Assembly (NCBI GenBank): GCA_023436305.1
Contig: JAEZJQ010000094.1
Span: forward strand, 1-44,364
DNA: 44,364 bases
Reading direction: 5' to 3'
Source: Bacillota bacterium
GTDB taxonomy: Bacteria; Bacillota; UBA4882; UBA8346
A program made the position numbers and the translations under genes. Numbering within the stretch: the first letter of the stretch is position 1; each line of letters opens with the position of its first letter. Below are positions 18,000 through 26,806 of this stretch, one piece after another. Below the pieces are notes generated by a model. It was given only the letters and a program-made list of their open reading frames with translations, did no database searches and was not told where the DNA came from.

Positions 18000-19538
18000 T
18001 TACAATTTGAAACTCGCAGCCGGCCTTTCTTGATAATTCCTTAATATATTTATCGCCACCGGAATTTCCCGCAATAAATCGCTAGCAATGATTCCGGCGG
18101 GGCCGGATTGTTTAGCCGCTAAATCTCCAGCCAAGCCATGTGTGTATACACCGATAACCCCGGCTTCCATAATTGGTAAACCTTGCGCAATAAAACCGCC
18201 AATCACCCCGGCCAGAAGATCACCCATACCGGCAGTTGCCATTCCGGGATTACCGGTAGGGTTAATATAAGTTTCCCCATCGGGAGCGGCAATTACAGTA
18301 CGCGCTCCTTTTAAAACTACGGTTATACCCCATTCCGCCGCAAACCGGCGCGCTATGTCCAGCCGGCCGGCTTGAATCACGGGAACGGAAATTCCGGTTA
18401 AACGGGACATTTCTCCCGGATGAGGTGTTATAATAATACGTTTCCCTAAGCCTGACCGGGATAATTCTTGTAAAAACGTTTGATTCCGGGCGATGATATT
18501 TAAACCATCCGCATCGATTACCAATGGGGCTTCGGTTTTTCGGATCAAATCGTTTAAAAACACTTCGCCGTCTTGCTCTGTTGTTAACCCTGGTCCAAAG
18601 ACGATACTTTCATAGTCTGCTAATTTGGCGGTAAGCTCCGGCCAACTCCCGGCCATTAGCTCCCACGGTTTATCGGGAAAATTTAATCCGGGACGCAATC
18701 CGACGGTAACCAGTCCACAACCGGCCCGCAAAGCGCCCAAACCGGCAAGAGCCAAAGAACCGGTCATTCCCTGAGAACCACCGACGGCTAACACATGACC
18801 GGTAGTTCCCTTATGGGCAGTCTGGCTTCTCCGGGGAAATATGGCCCCGGCCTCGCACATTGTTAAGCAATTGACCATTATGGTTTGATCTTTCAAAAGC
18901 GCCGGCGGGAACCCAATTGATCCGACCACCATCTCCCCCGCCATATCAGCTCCCGGAAAAATTAGTAATCCCGGTTTCGGCAACCCGAAAGTGATGGTCC
19001 GGGTCGCCTTGATAGCCACTCCCTCGGTTTGGCCGGTATCCACATTAATGCCTGAAGGGAGATCAATTGCGAATACCGGTTTTTCGGAATGATTAATTGT
19101 CTCGATAGCAGCGGCGATATTTCCACTGGGAGCTCCCGCGGCTCCGGTGCCTAAAAGGGCATCCACTATCAAGTCAGCCCGGTTTAATTCCGATGAATCA
19201 ACCTCGTTCCATAAATACCGTTTCACCCCGAAGGGTTCAATTCTGGCCAGATTTTCACCAGCCAGACCCCGGTACTGTTCCGGGTCAGCGATTAAAACCA
19301 CCACGGTTTCAGCGCCAAACTCCGGCAGCATCCTGGCCAAGGCCAATCCGTCACCGCCATTATTGCCTTTGCCGCAAAAAATATAAATACGTTTCCCGGC
19401 CAGCGTCTCGAAAAAACGTCTAATTTCTTCCAATACGGTTAAAGCAGCCCGTTCCATCAAAATCACACCGGGGATATTATAGTCGGTTTGGGCGGATCGA
19501 TCAAGCCACCGCATTTGTTCGGCTGAAACAACCTTCAT
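18000..19538 (-). CDS. nnr: Bifunctional NAD(P)H-hydrate epimerase / ADP-dependent dehydratase
   Basis: 512 residues from ATG 19538 (TTG codons at 19544 and 19547 are alternatives nearer the AAGGAG site). It repairs damaged, hydrated NADH/NADPH. The N-terminal YjeF_N epimerase (about 1-215) has FCGKGNNGGDGLALAR, DALLGTG and AIDLPSGINVDTG. The C-terminal YjeF_C/NnrD kinase-like dehydratase (about 225-500) has HKGTTGHVLAVGGSQGMTGS, VIDADGLN, ITPHPGEMSRL and NPGMATAGMGDLLAG. The E. coli-type fusion is complete. It sits 27 nt before cheR's end on the same strand. Confidence 0.95.
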   Translation of the reverse strand: MKVVSAEQMRWLDRSAQTDYNIPGVILMERAALTVLEEIRRFFETLAGKRIYIFCGKGNNGGDGLALARMLPEFGAETVVVLIADPEQYRGLAGENLARIEPFGVKRYLWNEVDSSELNRADLIVDALLGTGAAGAPSGNIAAAIETINHSEKPVFAIDLPSGINVDTGQTEGVAIKATRTITFGLPKPGLLIFPGADMAGEMVVGSIGFPPALLKDQTIMVNCLTMCEAGAIFPRRSQTAHKGTTGHVLAVGGSQGMTGSLALAGLGALRAGCGLVTVGLRPGLNFPDKPWELMAGSWPELTAKLADYESIVFGPGLTTEQDGEVFLNDLIRKTEAPLVIDADGLNIIARNQTFLQELSRSGLGKRIIITPHPGEMSRLTGISVPVIQAGRLDIARRFAAEWGITVVLKGARTVIAAPDGETYINPTGNPGMATAGMGDLLAGVIGGFIAQGLPIMEAGVIGVYTHGLAGDLAAKQSGPAGIIASDLLREIPVAINILRNYQERPAASFKL

Positions 19539-19565
19539 CGGCAACAAAGCTCCTTTGTGCTACAA

Positions 19566-20366
19566 TTACGATAGTGACATATTCAATTTAGCTTCCGGCT
19601 TTTTATAAAAAAATGACCGCGGATTCTCAAAACCCAAGGTTCGAAAGTTGAGTAACGGCTCAGTGCACCCCACCCAAAAGTAGCCGCCCGGATTTAAGGC
19701 TTCGTGAATTTTTTGATAAAGATAATTTTTTGCATCAACGGTAAAATAAATCACCACATTACGGCAGATGATCAAGTCCAAATTGGTGTAAAATGGATCC
19801 GCCAGAAGATCATGCATGCTAAAAGTTACCATCTTTTGAATCGTTTCATTTAAATGGTATACTCCCTTATGTAGATTAAAATACTTATCCAGCAAATCCG
19901 CCGGAACACTCCGGACTTCATTGAGATTATACTCAGGATGATATTGGGCTTTATTCAGAACCTCCCGGTCGAGATCAGTGGCAATGATTTCTACCCGTTC
20001 CCGTGCTCCAAGCTCATTCACAATCATGGCCACCGAATAAGGTTCCGCTCCGTTGGAACAACCCGCGCTCCAGATCCGAATCGTTGCTTTTTTGCTTAAT
20101 AATTCCGGTAAAAAGCGGGTCCGGAATTCTACAAAATGCTCCGGATTTCTAAAAAACTCCGATACATTGATGGTCAATCGCTTGACAAATTCCTGAAATC
20201 TTTTGGGATTGTTTTTTAATACGGCCAGGAAATCATCATAGGTCTCTATTTTCCATAACTGTTTTAATGAATTAATCCGCCGGTCCATTTGCGGGCTTTT
20301 ATAATTGCTTAAATCGACCCCCGTCAATTCCCCGGCTAATCTTTTAAAGGTAGGATAATCTAACAT
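19566..20366 (-). CDS. cheR: CheR-type protein-glutamate O-methyltransferase
   Basis: 266 residues from ATG 20366 (GGAGGGG immediately upstream; an in-frame TTG at 20378 lies inside that site). The N-terminal helical CheR_N domain covers about 1-70 and the SAM-dependent catalytic domain follows. VSEFFRNPEHF, WSAGCSNGAEPYSVAM (SAM motif I), ATDLDREVL and LIICRNVVIYF are diagnostic. It methylates glutamates of chemoreceptors, or acts in a related signalling array. No receptor, cheB, cheA or flagellar gene is in the window, so its partner is unknown. Confidence 0.9.
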   Translation of the reverse strand: MLDYPTFKRLAGELTGVDLSNYKSPQMDRRINSLKQLWKIETYDDFLAVLKNNPKRFQEFVKRLTINVSEFFRNPEHFVEFRTRFLPELLSKKATIRIWSAGCSNGAEPYSVAMIVNELGARERVEIIATDLDREVLNKAQYHPEYNLNEVRSVPADLLDKYFNLHKGVYHLNETIQKMVTFSMHDLLADPFYTNLDLIICRNVVIYFTVDAKNYLYQKIHEALNPGGYFWVGCTEPLLNFRTLGFENPRSFFYKKPEAKLNMSLS

Positions 20367-20541
20367 GAGCCCCTCCAATATTGATGGACATCCTTTATTT
20401 GCGGCGCGCCCGGCTATTTCAAAAAACCTTGCCGTTTCTTTTAAAACCGCCGTAAAAGATTAATTCTACCCGATGTTAAACGATTCCTCCATCGTAGCCG
20501 TGAAAAGTATGAATTATATGCAAAATATCCGTTTTCCAAAA

Positions 20542-21333
20542 TTAGCCCCTACCGCGTAGCAAAAACAGCGTAATAACGGCGGCGCCGATGAAAAACCGAT
20601 ACCATACAAACGGTAAAAAATTACTCTTCCTTAACCAGCGTAGCAATAACCCGATCACTAAAAAACCCACCACGGCTGAGGCAACCACTCCGGCCAGGAA
20701 TAAATTTAACTCCACTCCGGTTAAATCCCGTAGTCCAAAAATGCCCGCTCCGGCAATCATTGGAGTAGCCAGCAGAAAAGAAAAGCGGGCGGCGCCTTCC
20801 CGGGTTAATCCGGCAAAAAGGCCGGCGGTCATTGTAATTCCGGATCTAGAAACTCCCGGAATAATGGCCAATGCTTGCGAAAGCCCAATCAATATACTTT
20901 GAGAAAAAGTGATCTCTTGCGCCGAGCTTTGCTTTTTTCCGAAGCGATCCGCGCCATACAAGATAATTCCCATGCCTATCAGCATGATCCCAATAATGAC
21001 CGGACTCCGGAAAATGGTTTTAATTTGCTCCTCAAATAAAAAACCGGCCATAGCTCCAGGAATTGAAGCCAAAACGATGAACCAGAACATTTTTCCTTCC
21101 CGTGAAGCCATTCCCCGGGTGAACCCATGACGGATTAAAGTTAACCAATCTTTCCAAAAATAAATAATTACCGCGAACAACGTACCGATATGCACTGCCA
21201 CATCAAATGTCAATCCCGGGTCCGGCCAGTGAAATAACCATGGGACCAAAATAATATGGGCGGTGCTGGAGATGGGCAGAAATTCGGTCAATCCTTGAAC
21301 CAGCCCTAAAATAACAGCCTGAAATACTGTCAT
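20542..21333 (-). CDS. uppP: Undecaprenyl-diphosphatase
   Basis: 263 residues, an all-helical membrane protein. It recycles the undecaprenyl lipid carrier for wall and exopolysaccharide synthesis and can confer bacitracin tolerance. Both signature blocks are intact: LGLVQGLTEFLPISSTAHIIL at the N-terminus (catalytic Glu and Ser) and IIPGVSRSGITMTAGL (catalytic Arg). The ATG has AAGGAG 9 nt upstream. A candidate promoter lies 35 nt upstream. Confidence 0.95.
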   Translation of the reverse strand: MTVFQAVILGLVQGLTEFLPISSTAHIILVPWLFHWPDPGLTFDVAVHIGTLFAVIIYFWKDWLTLIRHGFTRGMASREGKMFWFIVLASIPGAMAGFLFEEQIKTIFRSPVIIGIMLIGMGIILYGADRFGKKQSSAQEITFSQSILIGLSQALAIIPGVSRSGITMTAGLFAGLTREGAARFSFLLATPMIAGAGIFGLRDLTGVELNLFLAGVVASAVVGFLVIGLLLRWLRKSNFLPFVWYRFFIGAAVITLFLLRGRG

Positions 21334-21367
21334 CCTTTTACACTCCTTTTTATGGAATCCAACTTTT

Positions 21368-21396
21368 ATTATAATACTATTGTAGCATCGCTACAA
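21368..21396 (-). promoter_or_regulatory. Candidate sigma-A promoter of uppP
   Basis: On the minus strand TTGTAG (21391-21396), 17-nt spacer and a perfect TATAAT (21368-21373). Confidence 0.55.
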
Positions 21397-21481
21397 TTCA
21401 AAACTATCCTTGATTGAAGCTTGGTCTTTAGTTCAGCTTGTTTTTTCATGGGCAATTCAACTCTCGATTCTATTAACTGAT

Positions 21482-21516
21482 AAAAAGCCGGGAAATTCTT
21501 ACCTCCCGGTTTTTTT
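21482..21516. terminator. Orphan terminator-like hairpin in a divergent intergenic region
   Basis: AAAAAGCCGGGA (21482-21493) pairs with TCCCGGTTTTTTT (21504-21516). It has T tracts in both orientations but lies between two divergently transcribed genes, so it ends no annotated gene. Confidence 0.7.
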
Positions 21517-21555
21517 CATCATAAAAATAACCTTGATTCCTCTTGGATCTTTATG

Positions 21556-21583
21556 TTGTTCTCTACCATTTTTATAGTATAAT
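21556..21583 (+). promoter_or_regulatory. Candidate promoter of the GT-C gene pair
   Basis: Weak TTGTTC (21556-21561), 16-nt spacer, perfect TATAAT (21578-21583), 60 nt before the gene start. Confidence 0.4.
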
Positions 21584-21642
21584 TAAATTTAGTCCCATAT
21601 CAATTATTTAAATTGAACATAATTTTCACAGGAGGTCTCCAC

Positions 21643-22800
21643 ATGGGCCTGTTTATCCAGTATAGCGGATCTTTGTTCGTTTTGGGCGTATTGCTGATAC
21701 TAATGTACCAGATGGCCATCGAACAAGGTTTTATCGCGAAGAATTTTACGAAAAATCAAAAAGTCGCCCTTTTCTTTGACTCCAGTATTTTGGTGCTCGT
21801 TATGGAAACCGCCGTTTTGGTGGTTGGTTTTATCATTTTCAATGCTGTGTTCGGAAAGACCAACTTTTTTGAACTTGAGAAAATCTGGCTCCGGGGTGAT
21901 GCCAAAACTATGGTGGATCTTGCGGCGAATATTTTTTCGGGCAATGCCACCTCCCAGGGAACGTTGACTTTGTATCCGCTCATGCTTAAGCTTGCCGCGA
22001 TTCCATTCCGAAACTTTTATTTTTTAGCCGGGCTGGTTCTATCGGGTCTGGCCATGATTATGGCTTGTTACTTCTATTATCAACTGGTAATCCTGGACTA
22101 TGATGAGCAGACCGCTAAAAACTCAATCAAATTTCTGTTGTTTTTTCCGTTTAGTTTCTGTTTATTCTTTCCGGTTCCCGAAAGCCTATTTTTGGCCTTT
22201 AGCATCACTGCTTTTTATTATATGCGCAAACAAAAATGGTTTGCGGTGGCGATTTGGTCTTTTTTAACAGTGCTTTGCGATATAAGGGGGATTTTATTAA
22301 TCTTGCCCATAATTTATGAGATTAGTCAACAAAATTGGAAAAACTGGCGAATTGTATTTCCACCGGCCTTTATTATTCTGGGATGTTTGGCAATAATGGC
22401 GTTTAATCAGTGGCAATGCGGTAACATGTTCGCTTTTCTCAACCATTATTCCAGCAATTTTAATTTCATAAACCGTGTTTGGAATACAGATATTCGTTTA
22501 TTTTATGGAAATGTTTTACCGTTGTTGATGCTTATAACATTGACAATTATCGGCGGTTTTTTTGCTCTGGGGAGAATCCGGCCTTCCTATCTGCTATATG
22601 CGGTTCCCTTATCCGCGCTGGCCTTTTTTATTCCCTGGCTGGACAATCAACCCCGTTTTTTTGCAGCCGTATTTCCCCTCTTTATCGGATTGGCTCTGGC
22701 TACCAAAAAACAAACGGCCAATATGATCTTACTTTACTTGTTCACGATTATCATGGGGTTTTATCTTTTTTGTTATATATTTTTTAAAATGTCGTTTTAA
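21643..22800 (+). CDS. Multispanning membrane protein, PIG-V/GT-C mannosyltransferase-like
   Basis: 385 residues from ATG 21643, which has CAGGAGG 8 nt upstream; the in-frame TTG at 21613 is rejected. About ten hydrophobic segments. It is a paralogue of the next gene: both share an LLFPFS-xx-LF-xxx-ESLFL block, FYYMRxQKW, and a short loop after the first spans. Here that loop reads GDAKTMVDLA...LYPLM, compared with GDTPHYLKIA...FYPLYP in the neighbour. GT-C transferases use a loop Asp and a lipid-linked sugar. The aromatic and charged residues of the loop are eroded here, so this copy may be inactive or have another substrate. Confidence 0.65.
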   Translation: MGLFIQYSGSLFVLGVLLILMYQMAIEQGFIAKNFTKNQKVALFFDSSILVLVMETAVLVVGFIIFNAVFGKTNFFELEKIWLRGDAKTMVDLAANIFSGNATSQGTLTLYPLMLKLAAIPFRNFYFLAGLVLSGLAMIMACYFYYQLVILDYDEQTAKNSIKFLLFFPFSFCLFFPVPESLFLAFSITAFYYMRKQKWFAVAIWSFLTVLCDIRGILLILPIIYEISQQNWKNWRIVFPPAFIILGCLAIMAFNQWQCGNMFAFLNHYSSNFNFINRVWNTDIRLFYGNVLPLLMLITLTIIGGFFALGRIRPSYLLYAVPLSALAFFIPWLDNQPRFFAAVFPLFIGLALATKKQTANMILLYLFTIIMGFYLFCYIFFKMSF

Positions 22801-22828
22801 GGAAAATGCTTTGTAAGGAGTAATCAAA

Positions 22829-24223
22829 ATGAATCTAATGATGATTGGCTATACGATGTTATTGGCGCTGCTTTCTATCGGCGTAGTGATTTATTCCCTC
22901 AAACGATTAAATTTATTACCGCCCTTTATCCCGGTGGAGCGAGGGACCCAACCGGTTACACCGAATGATAACCCCAAAAAAGGGTGGAAAACCTTATTAT
23001 ATATTGCTCTGCTTACCATTTTCAGCCGTTTGGCAATCTGTCTCATCGCATATGTAGCCATTGTTATTGAACGGGGACCACAGACCGGTGGATTTCTACA
23101 ATACTTCTATAATACTTTTATAAAACCCGGTGATACACCGCATTATTTAAAAATCGCTCAACACTGGTACGCTCCTTCCGGCGCCGATGCCAAATATATT
23201 GTATTTTATCCGTTGTATCCGATTTGCATCGCACTGGTAAACTTTGTGGTCAGTAAATTTGCCGCCGGAGGCTTGTTAGTCTCCCAGTTTATCGGATTGA
23301 ATCCCACAAATCCCATTTTCACGACACTACAGAACTTATCAACAGAAAGTTATTTTATTTCCGGTTTGATTATATCCAATCTTTGTTTAATCATCGCCTG
23401 TTACTACCTATATCGTCTGGTATATCTGGATTATGAAGAAGCCAAGGCACGGCGGGCTGTTATTTTTTTGCTGCTGTACCCATTTTCCGTATTCTTAATC
23501 GGGATATTTACGGAGAGTTTGTTTATCATGCTTTCGGTCATGATCTTTTACTATATGCGTCAACAGAAATGGATGATTACCGGCTTCTTGGGTTTTCTGG
23601 CGAGTATGACCCGTACTCAAGGAATTCTCCTGATGATCCCGGTTTTATACGAATATGCCTTGGTGAATAAGTTGTTTATCGGGTTTCGTTTCAATGCGCC
23701 AAAGTTCATCGAGTTCTTCAAAAAACTAAAACCTGATTTTTTATTTGTTTTACTCATGCCGTTGGGATATGGAGTTTATCTGTTAATTAATCAGATTATG
23801 CAGGGCGATTGGTTTGCTTTTTACAAGCATATTACCGTTGAACCCTGGTGGCAGGGGCAAGACTGGATCGGTAACAATCTTTATCAGCATTATGACATGA
23901 GCCAACAGTATTTCTCGTTAGGCTTGATTATTTACAAAGTGCAAATTGTGGAATTTTTTATTTTTTGCGGCCTGGTCGTCTACGGGCTATGGAAAAAGGT
24001 ACGAACATCATATATGGCATATATGCTCGCTTATTTGATGGTGACTTACACATCTTCCTGGATGATTAGCGGCCCACGTTATATGATGAGCGATATTCCC
24101 CTATACATAGTTTTGGCGGTGGCTTCCGGAAAACGCAATATCCAAGCGGCATTATTGATTCTATTGGGGCTTTTGTGCGTCTTTTATACCATTATGTTCT
24201 TCCAAGGTCAAGCAATTATGTAA
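22829..24223 (+). CDS. PIG-V-like GT-C membrane glycosyltransferase
   Basis: 464 residues with an N-terminal span and about ten further membrane segments. The extracytoplasmic loop GDTPHYLKIAQHWY followed by VFYPLYP is the catalytic-loop pattern of PIG-V (GPI mannosyltransferase 2)-like GT-C enzymes in bacteria, which transfer sugars from polyprenyl-phosphate donors. RRAVIFLLLYPFSVF and SMTRTQGILL are also conserved. AAGGAG precedes the ATG. It begins 28 nt after its shorter paralogue and is surely co-transcribed. A role in glycolipid or wall-polymer decoration is inference. Confidence 0.75.
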   Translation: MNLMMIGYTMLLALLSIGVVIYSLKRLNLLPPFIPVERGTQPVTPNDNPKKGWKTLLYIALLTIFSRLAICLIAYVAIVIERGPQTGGFLQYFYNTFIKPGDTPHYLKIAQHWYAPSGADAKYIVFYPLYPICIALVNFVVSKFAAGGLLVSQFIGLNPTNPIFTTLQNLSTESYFISGLIISNLCLIIACYYLYRLVYLDYEEAKARRAVIFLLLYPFSVFLIGIFTESLFIMLSVMIFYYMRQQKWMITGFLGFLASMTRTQGILLMIPVLYEYALVNKLFIGFRFNAPKFIEFFKKLKPDFLFVLLMPLGYGVYLLINQIMQGDWFAFYKHITVEPWWQGQDWIGNNLYQHYDMSQQYFSLGLIIYKVQIVEFFIFCGLVVYGLWKKVRTSYMAYMLAYLMVTYTSSWMISGPRYMMSDIPLYIVLAVASGKRNIQAALLILLGLLCVFYTIMFFQGQAIM

Positions 24224-24286
24224 GTTTTGGCCTATGGTATTTAACATACGGATTATGGCGTATGTCAATCATTAATAGCCAGGTAT

Positions 24287-24318
24287 AAGGGCACGGTAAC
24301 CGCGCCCTTATGCTTTTT
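24287..24318 (+). terminator. Terminator after the GT-C pair
   Basis: AAGGGC(A)CGG pairs with CCG(C)GCCCTT around a TAA loop (24287-24309), then ATGCTTTTT. Confidence 0.6.
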
Positions 24319-24330
24319 ATGAAATCATGT

Positions 24331-24900
24331 CTACCGGTAACGTTTGATAACTCCACAGGCCAGCTTCTTACCCGACGCCCCGGCCGGTTGAGTCCGGTAA
24401 TCATCGGGATTTTCATGAATAATCACCGAGCGACCTACGATATCGGCCACTTTGAATCTATCAGTGAAAAATCCCATTAAGGCCCGGCCCTGGTTAGAAA
24501 ACAGCACCGGAAAATCTCCGGCGTGATTGCCGTGGGGTTGATTATCCGGATTGTAATGCTCGCCGGCTCCTGGAAACGAGTTATCGGAATCACCCGCTAT
24601 GCAATTACCGAACTGATGAATATGAAACCCATGGGGTCCTACCGGTGGATAACCGGTTTCAGCCGGCCGGTATCCGGGAAGCCCGTGAACCTCTACCGAG
24701 ACCCACACTCCACCAGGAATATCCTGAAAAAATACCGAACCTCTTATTTGGGGCGCCAGCGGTCCTCCTCTGATTTCAGCCACGGCCCCTATATCCGTTG
24801 AGTTCACCGCCAACGGCCAGGGCGGAATTACTACACTGGCTACCGTTACCGGGATTGCCGATATAGCCATTTTAAGCGCCATCTCCCTAAATTGAAGCAT
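24331..24900 (-). CDS. sodC: Cu/Zn superoxide dismutase
   Basis: 189 residues. It dismutates superoxide, probably at or outside the membrane: residues 1-30 form a hydrophobic stretch that could act as signal or anchor. Copper and zinc ligands are visible in HGFHIHQFGNC, GEHYNPDNQPHGNHAGDFP and SVIIHENPDD; the closing Cys is in LACGVIKR, followed by Arg. The start is uncertain: ATG 24900 lies inside a 14-bp palindrome, and ATGs at 24882 and 24870 lie at or after a GGGAG site. It converges on the GT-C pair. Confidence 0.93.
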   Translation of the reverse strand: MLQFREMALKMAISAIPVTVASVVIPPWPLAVNSTDIGAVAEIRGGPLAPQIRGSVFFQDIPGGVWVSVEVHGLPGYRPAETGYPPVGPHGFHIHQFGNCIAGDSDNSFPGAGEHYNPDNQPHGNHAGDFPVLFSNQGRALMGFFTDRFKVADIVGRSVIIHENPDDYRTQPAGASGKKLACGVIKRYR

Positions 24901-25041
24901 GCTTCATTTGATATTTGCTATATTATGTTCCATCGTCCTAAATGTTGAGTCTAAAATAACTGGAACTAATTATAAATAAATACGTACATATGAAAGGGTA
25001 TAAAGACATATTTTAAAAATGAAAATAAAGGGAGTTTCTTG

Positions 25042-25416
25042 ATGGATAAAATCAACCGGATTATGATCTGTGTAACCCGGCAACGGACCTGTGAGCGTTT
25101 AATCCAAAAAGGCCAAGAATTAGTTTCCGGGACGAATGGTGAACTTTTTGTGGTCCACGCTATTAAAACCGGCGAGAATTATTTGGGGAACCCCAATGAA
25201 GGGGAGGCTTTGGAGTATTTGTTCCGGGTCTCCAAGGAAGTGGGCGCTGAAATGAATGTCCTACGCACTAAAAATGTGATTAAAACCCTGATTGATTTCG
25301 CGAAAGAGCAACGGATTACCACCATGATTTTAGGGCCGACTCCGGAAGGCGAATCCACTAACTTAATGCAGGAGTTACAGCACTTATTGCCTGCTATTCA
25401 TTTTGTTGTGGCGTAG
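25042..25416 (+). CDS. Universal-stress-protein-like (KdpD Usp-type) protein
   Basis: 124 residues from ATG 25042 with GGGAG 7 nt upstream. One alpha/beta Usp-like fold: INRIMICVTRQRTCERLIQKG, LFVVHAIKTGENYLG, and a later IKTLIDFAKEQRITTMILGPTPEG. This resembles the free-standing relatives of the Usp domain in sensor KdpD, where a nucleotide-binding glycine loop follows the last strand (LGPTPEGESTN here). Cytoplasmic; function unknown. The flanking genes do not suggest a partner. Confidence 0.6.
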   Translation: MDKINRIMICVTRQRTCERLIQKGQELVSGTNGELFVVHAIKTGENYLGNPNEGEALEYLFRVSKEVGAEMNVLRTKNVIKTLIDFAKEQRITTMILGPTPEGESTNLMQELQHLLPAIHFVVA

Positions 25417-25534
25417 TTTATTCTGATCCTCCTCCAAAACAGGAAGGAATTTGCTAAAAAGTGTCAAAGTTATATAATAAGAATTACTTGAATATATCAT
25501 AGCAAATTGTCACTGCCAAAAGGAGGAGACAGAA

Positions 25535-25972
25535 TTGTTGGATAAGAATAACTGGTTAAACCTGGTTTTGGGTGTATTTGGTTTTTATACTGTGTTTTCT
25601 GTGATGGAAATTTTAATGGGCCGTTATGGGACCAAAGTCGTTTCGGTTACCAAGGCAACCACCAACATTTCCCATGATATCTATTGGTTAATCTCTTTTG
25701 GAGTCGCTTTAATTTTATCGCTGGTCCTGATCATTATCTTTTGTAACCCGCGTGTACCGTTATTTGCAGGTTTTGGAGTTTTACTCGGCAGTTGTATGGC
25801 CATGTTTAGCACCCTCTACCATACCATTCTCCATTTGGACAAATATTTCCGGAATAATGGCCTGGCCGCCGTTCAATTCCTGCTTCCTCACGTGACGGTA
25901 ATTGTGGGCGCCTTAATTGCATTTTTAGTTGTCTGGTTAATCAATCGCAGTGGCCAACAACCGGCCCAATAA
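25535..25972 (+). CDS. Small four-span membrane protein, unknown
   Basis: 145 residues from TTG 25535, preceded by AAAAGGAGGAG. Four hydrophobic segments (about 9-25, 50-70, 74-95, 112-134) with a conserved-looking polar loop GRYGTKVVSVTKATTNISHD between the first two. I do not recognise a family. A terminator follows directly, so it is a single-gene unit. Confidence 0.6.
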   Translation: MLDKNNWLNLVLGVFGFYTVFSVMEILMGRYGTKVVSVTKATTNISHDIYWLISFGVALILSLVLIIIFCNPRVPLFAGFGVLLGSCMAMFSTLYHTILHLDKYFRNNGLAAVQFLLPHVTVIVGALIAFLVVWLINRSGQQPAQ

Positions 25973-25996
25973 CCGAGTTTTTTCAATACATATTGA

Positions 25997-26029
25997 AGTC
26001 CGGCTCAAATCAAAAGCCGGGCTTTTTTT
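25997..26029 (+). terminator. Rho-independent terminator
   Basis: AGTCCGGCT (25997-26005) pairs with AGCCGGGCT (26015-26023), then seven T's. Confidence 0.85.
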
Positions 26030-26120
26030 GTCCTAAAATTGTATCCCAAGCTAAAATCCGATCATACAATGATTTATATCAAATTTCTCATATAACACAC
26101 AAGCAAGGGAGGACAAAATC

Positions 26121-26588
26121 ATGAATCCGGAAATCGCCGGTGAACTTTTGGTATCGGCACTTCCTTTCATAACCGCCGGTACCGCTTATGTTTTGACCAT
26201 CGCCGGGATATTTTTAAGCAGCCGTTACCGAAATAACAAACTGGCCCAAGCGCTTGTTTTACTCGATAAAATTGTCATCGATGTGGTTAAAGAGCTTAAT
26301 CAAACTACAGTCGATGAGCTAAAAAAGGCAAGATCCGACGGCAAATTAACCCCCGATGAGGCCGAACAAATTAAGCATAAGGCAATTGATTTAATTTTGA
26401 CACGATTGGGAATCAATCTTATCCGTGAATTACAACGGGCTTTGGGACCGGTGATCGCTTTGATCGGCTCCAAGATTGAAGCAACGGTGCACGATTCAAA
26501 AAAATCGTTAAAACCCGGGACACATCGGAAATCGCCAGCTTCACTCTCCACCAATCAACCGGTACGTCTGGTGGCCGTTAATAATTAA
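26121..26588 (+). CDS. Holin-like protein (phage LL-H holin family-like)
   Basis: 155 residues: one strong membrane span at about 12-33, then a helical, charged cytoplasmic part. The latter contains VVKELNQTTVDELKKA...LTPDEAEQIKHKAIDLILTRLG, a pattern like that of the LL-H-type phage holins. The tail is basic. GGGAGG precedes the ATG. No endolysin or other phage gene is near, so this may be a domesticated holin-like protein or an unrelated single-span protein. Confidence 0.5.
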   Translation: MNPEIAGELLVSALPFITAGTAYVLTIAGIFLSSRYRNNKLAQALVLLDKIVIDVVKELNQTTVDELKKARSDGKLTPDEAEQIKHKAIDLILTRLGINLIRELQRALGPVIALIGSKIEATVHDSKKSLKPGTHRKSPASLSTNQPVRLVAVNN

Positions 26589-26629
26589 TATCCTAAAAGA
26601 CAATTTCTTATAAAATATACAAAATTTTT

Positions 26630-26676
26630 ATTTCCTGCTTTACCTTATGTATCGTAAAAGGCAGGAAATATTTTTA
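26630..26676 (+). terminator. Rho-independent terminator
   Basis: ATTTCCTGCTTTA (from 26630) pairs with TAAAAGGCAGGAAAT (to 26669), then TATTTTTATTTT. Confidence 0.75.
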
Positions 26677-26806
26677 TTTTCACGAAATAAACAGATATGC
26701 CCCTACCCTTGATATTTTTTTTATGATATACTCAAAAAAAGATTTTACATAGTGAAATTGTTTTTCAAAATTTGATATTATTTTTTGTGAAAGGCAGGAG
26801 AGAAAT

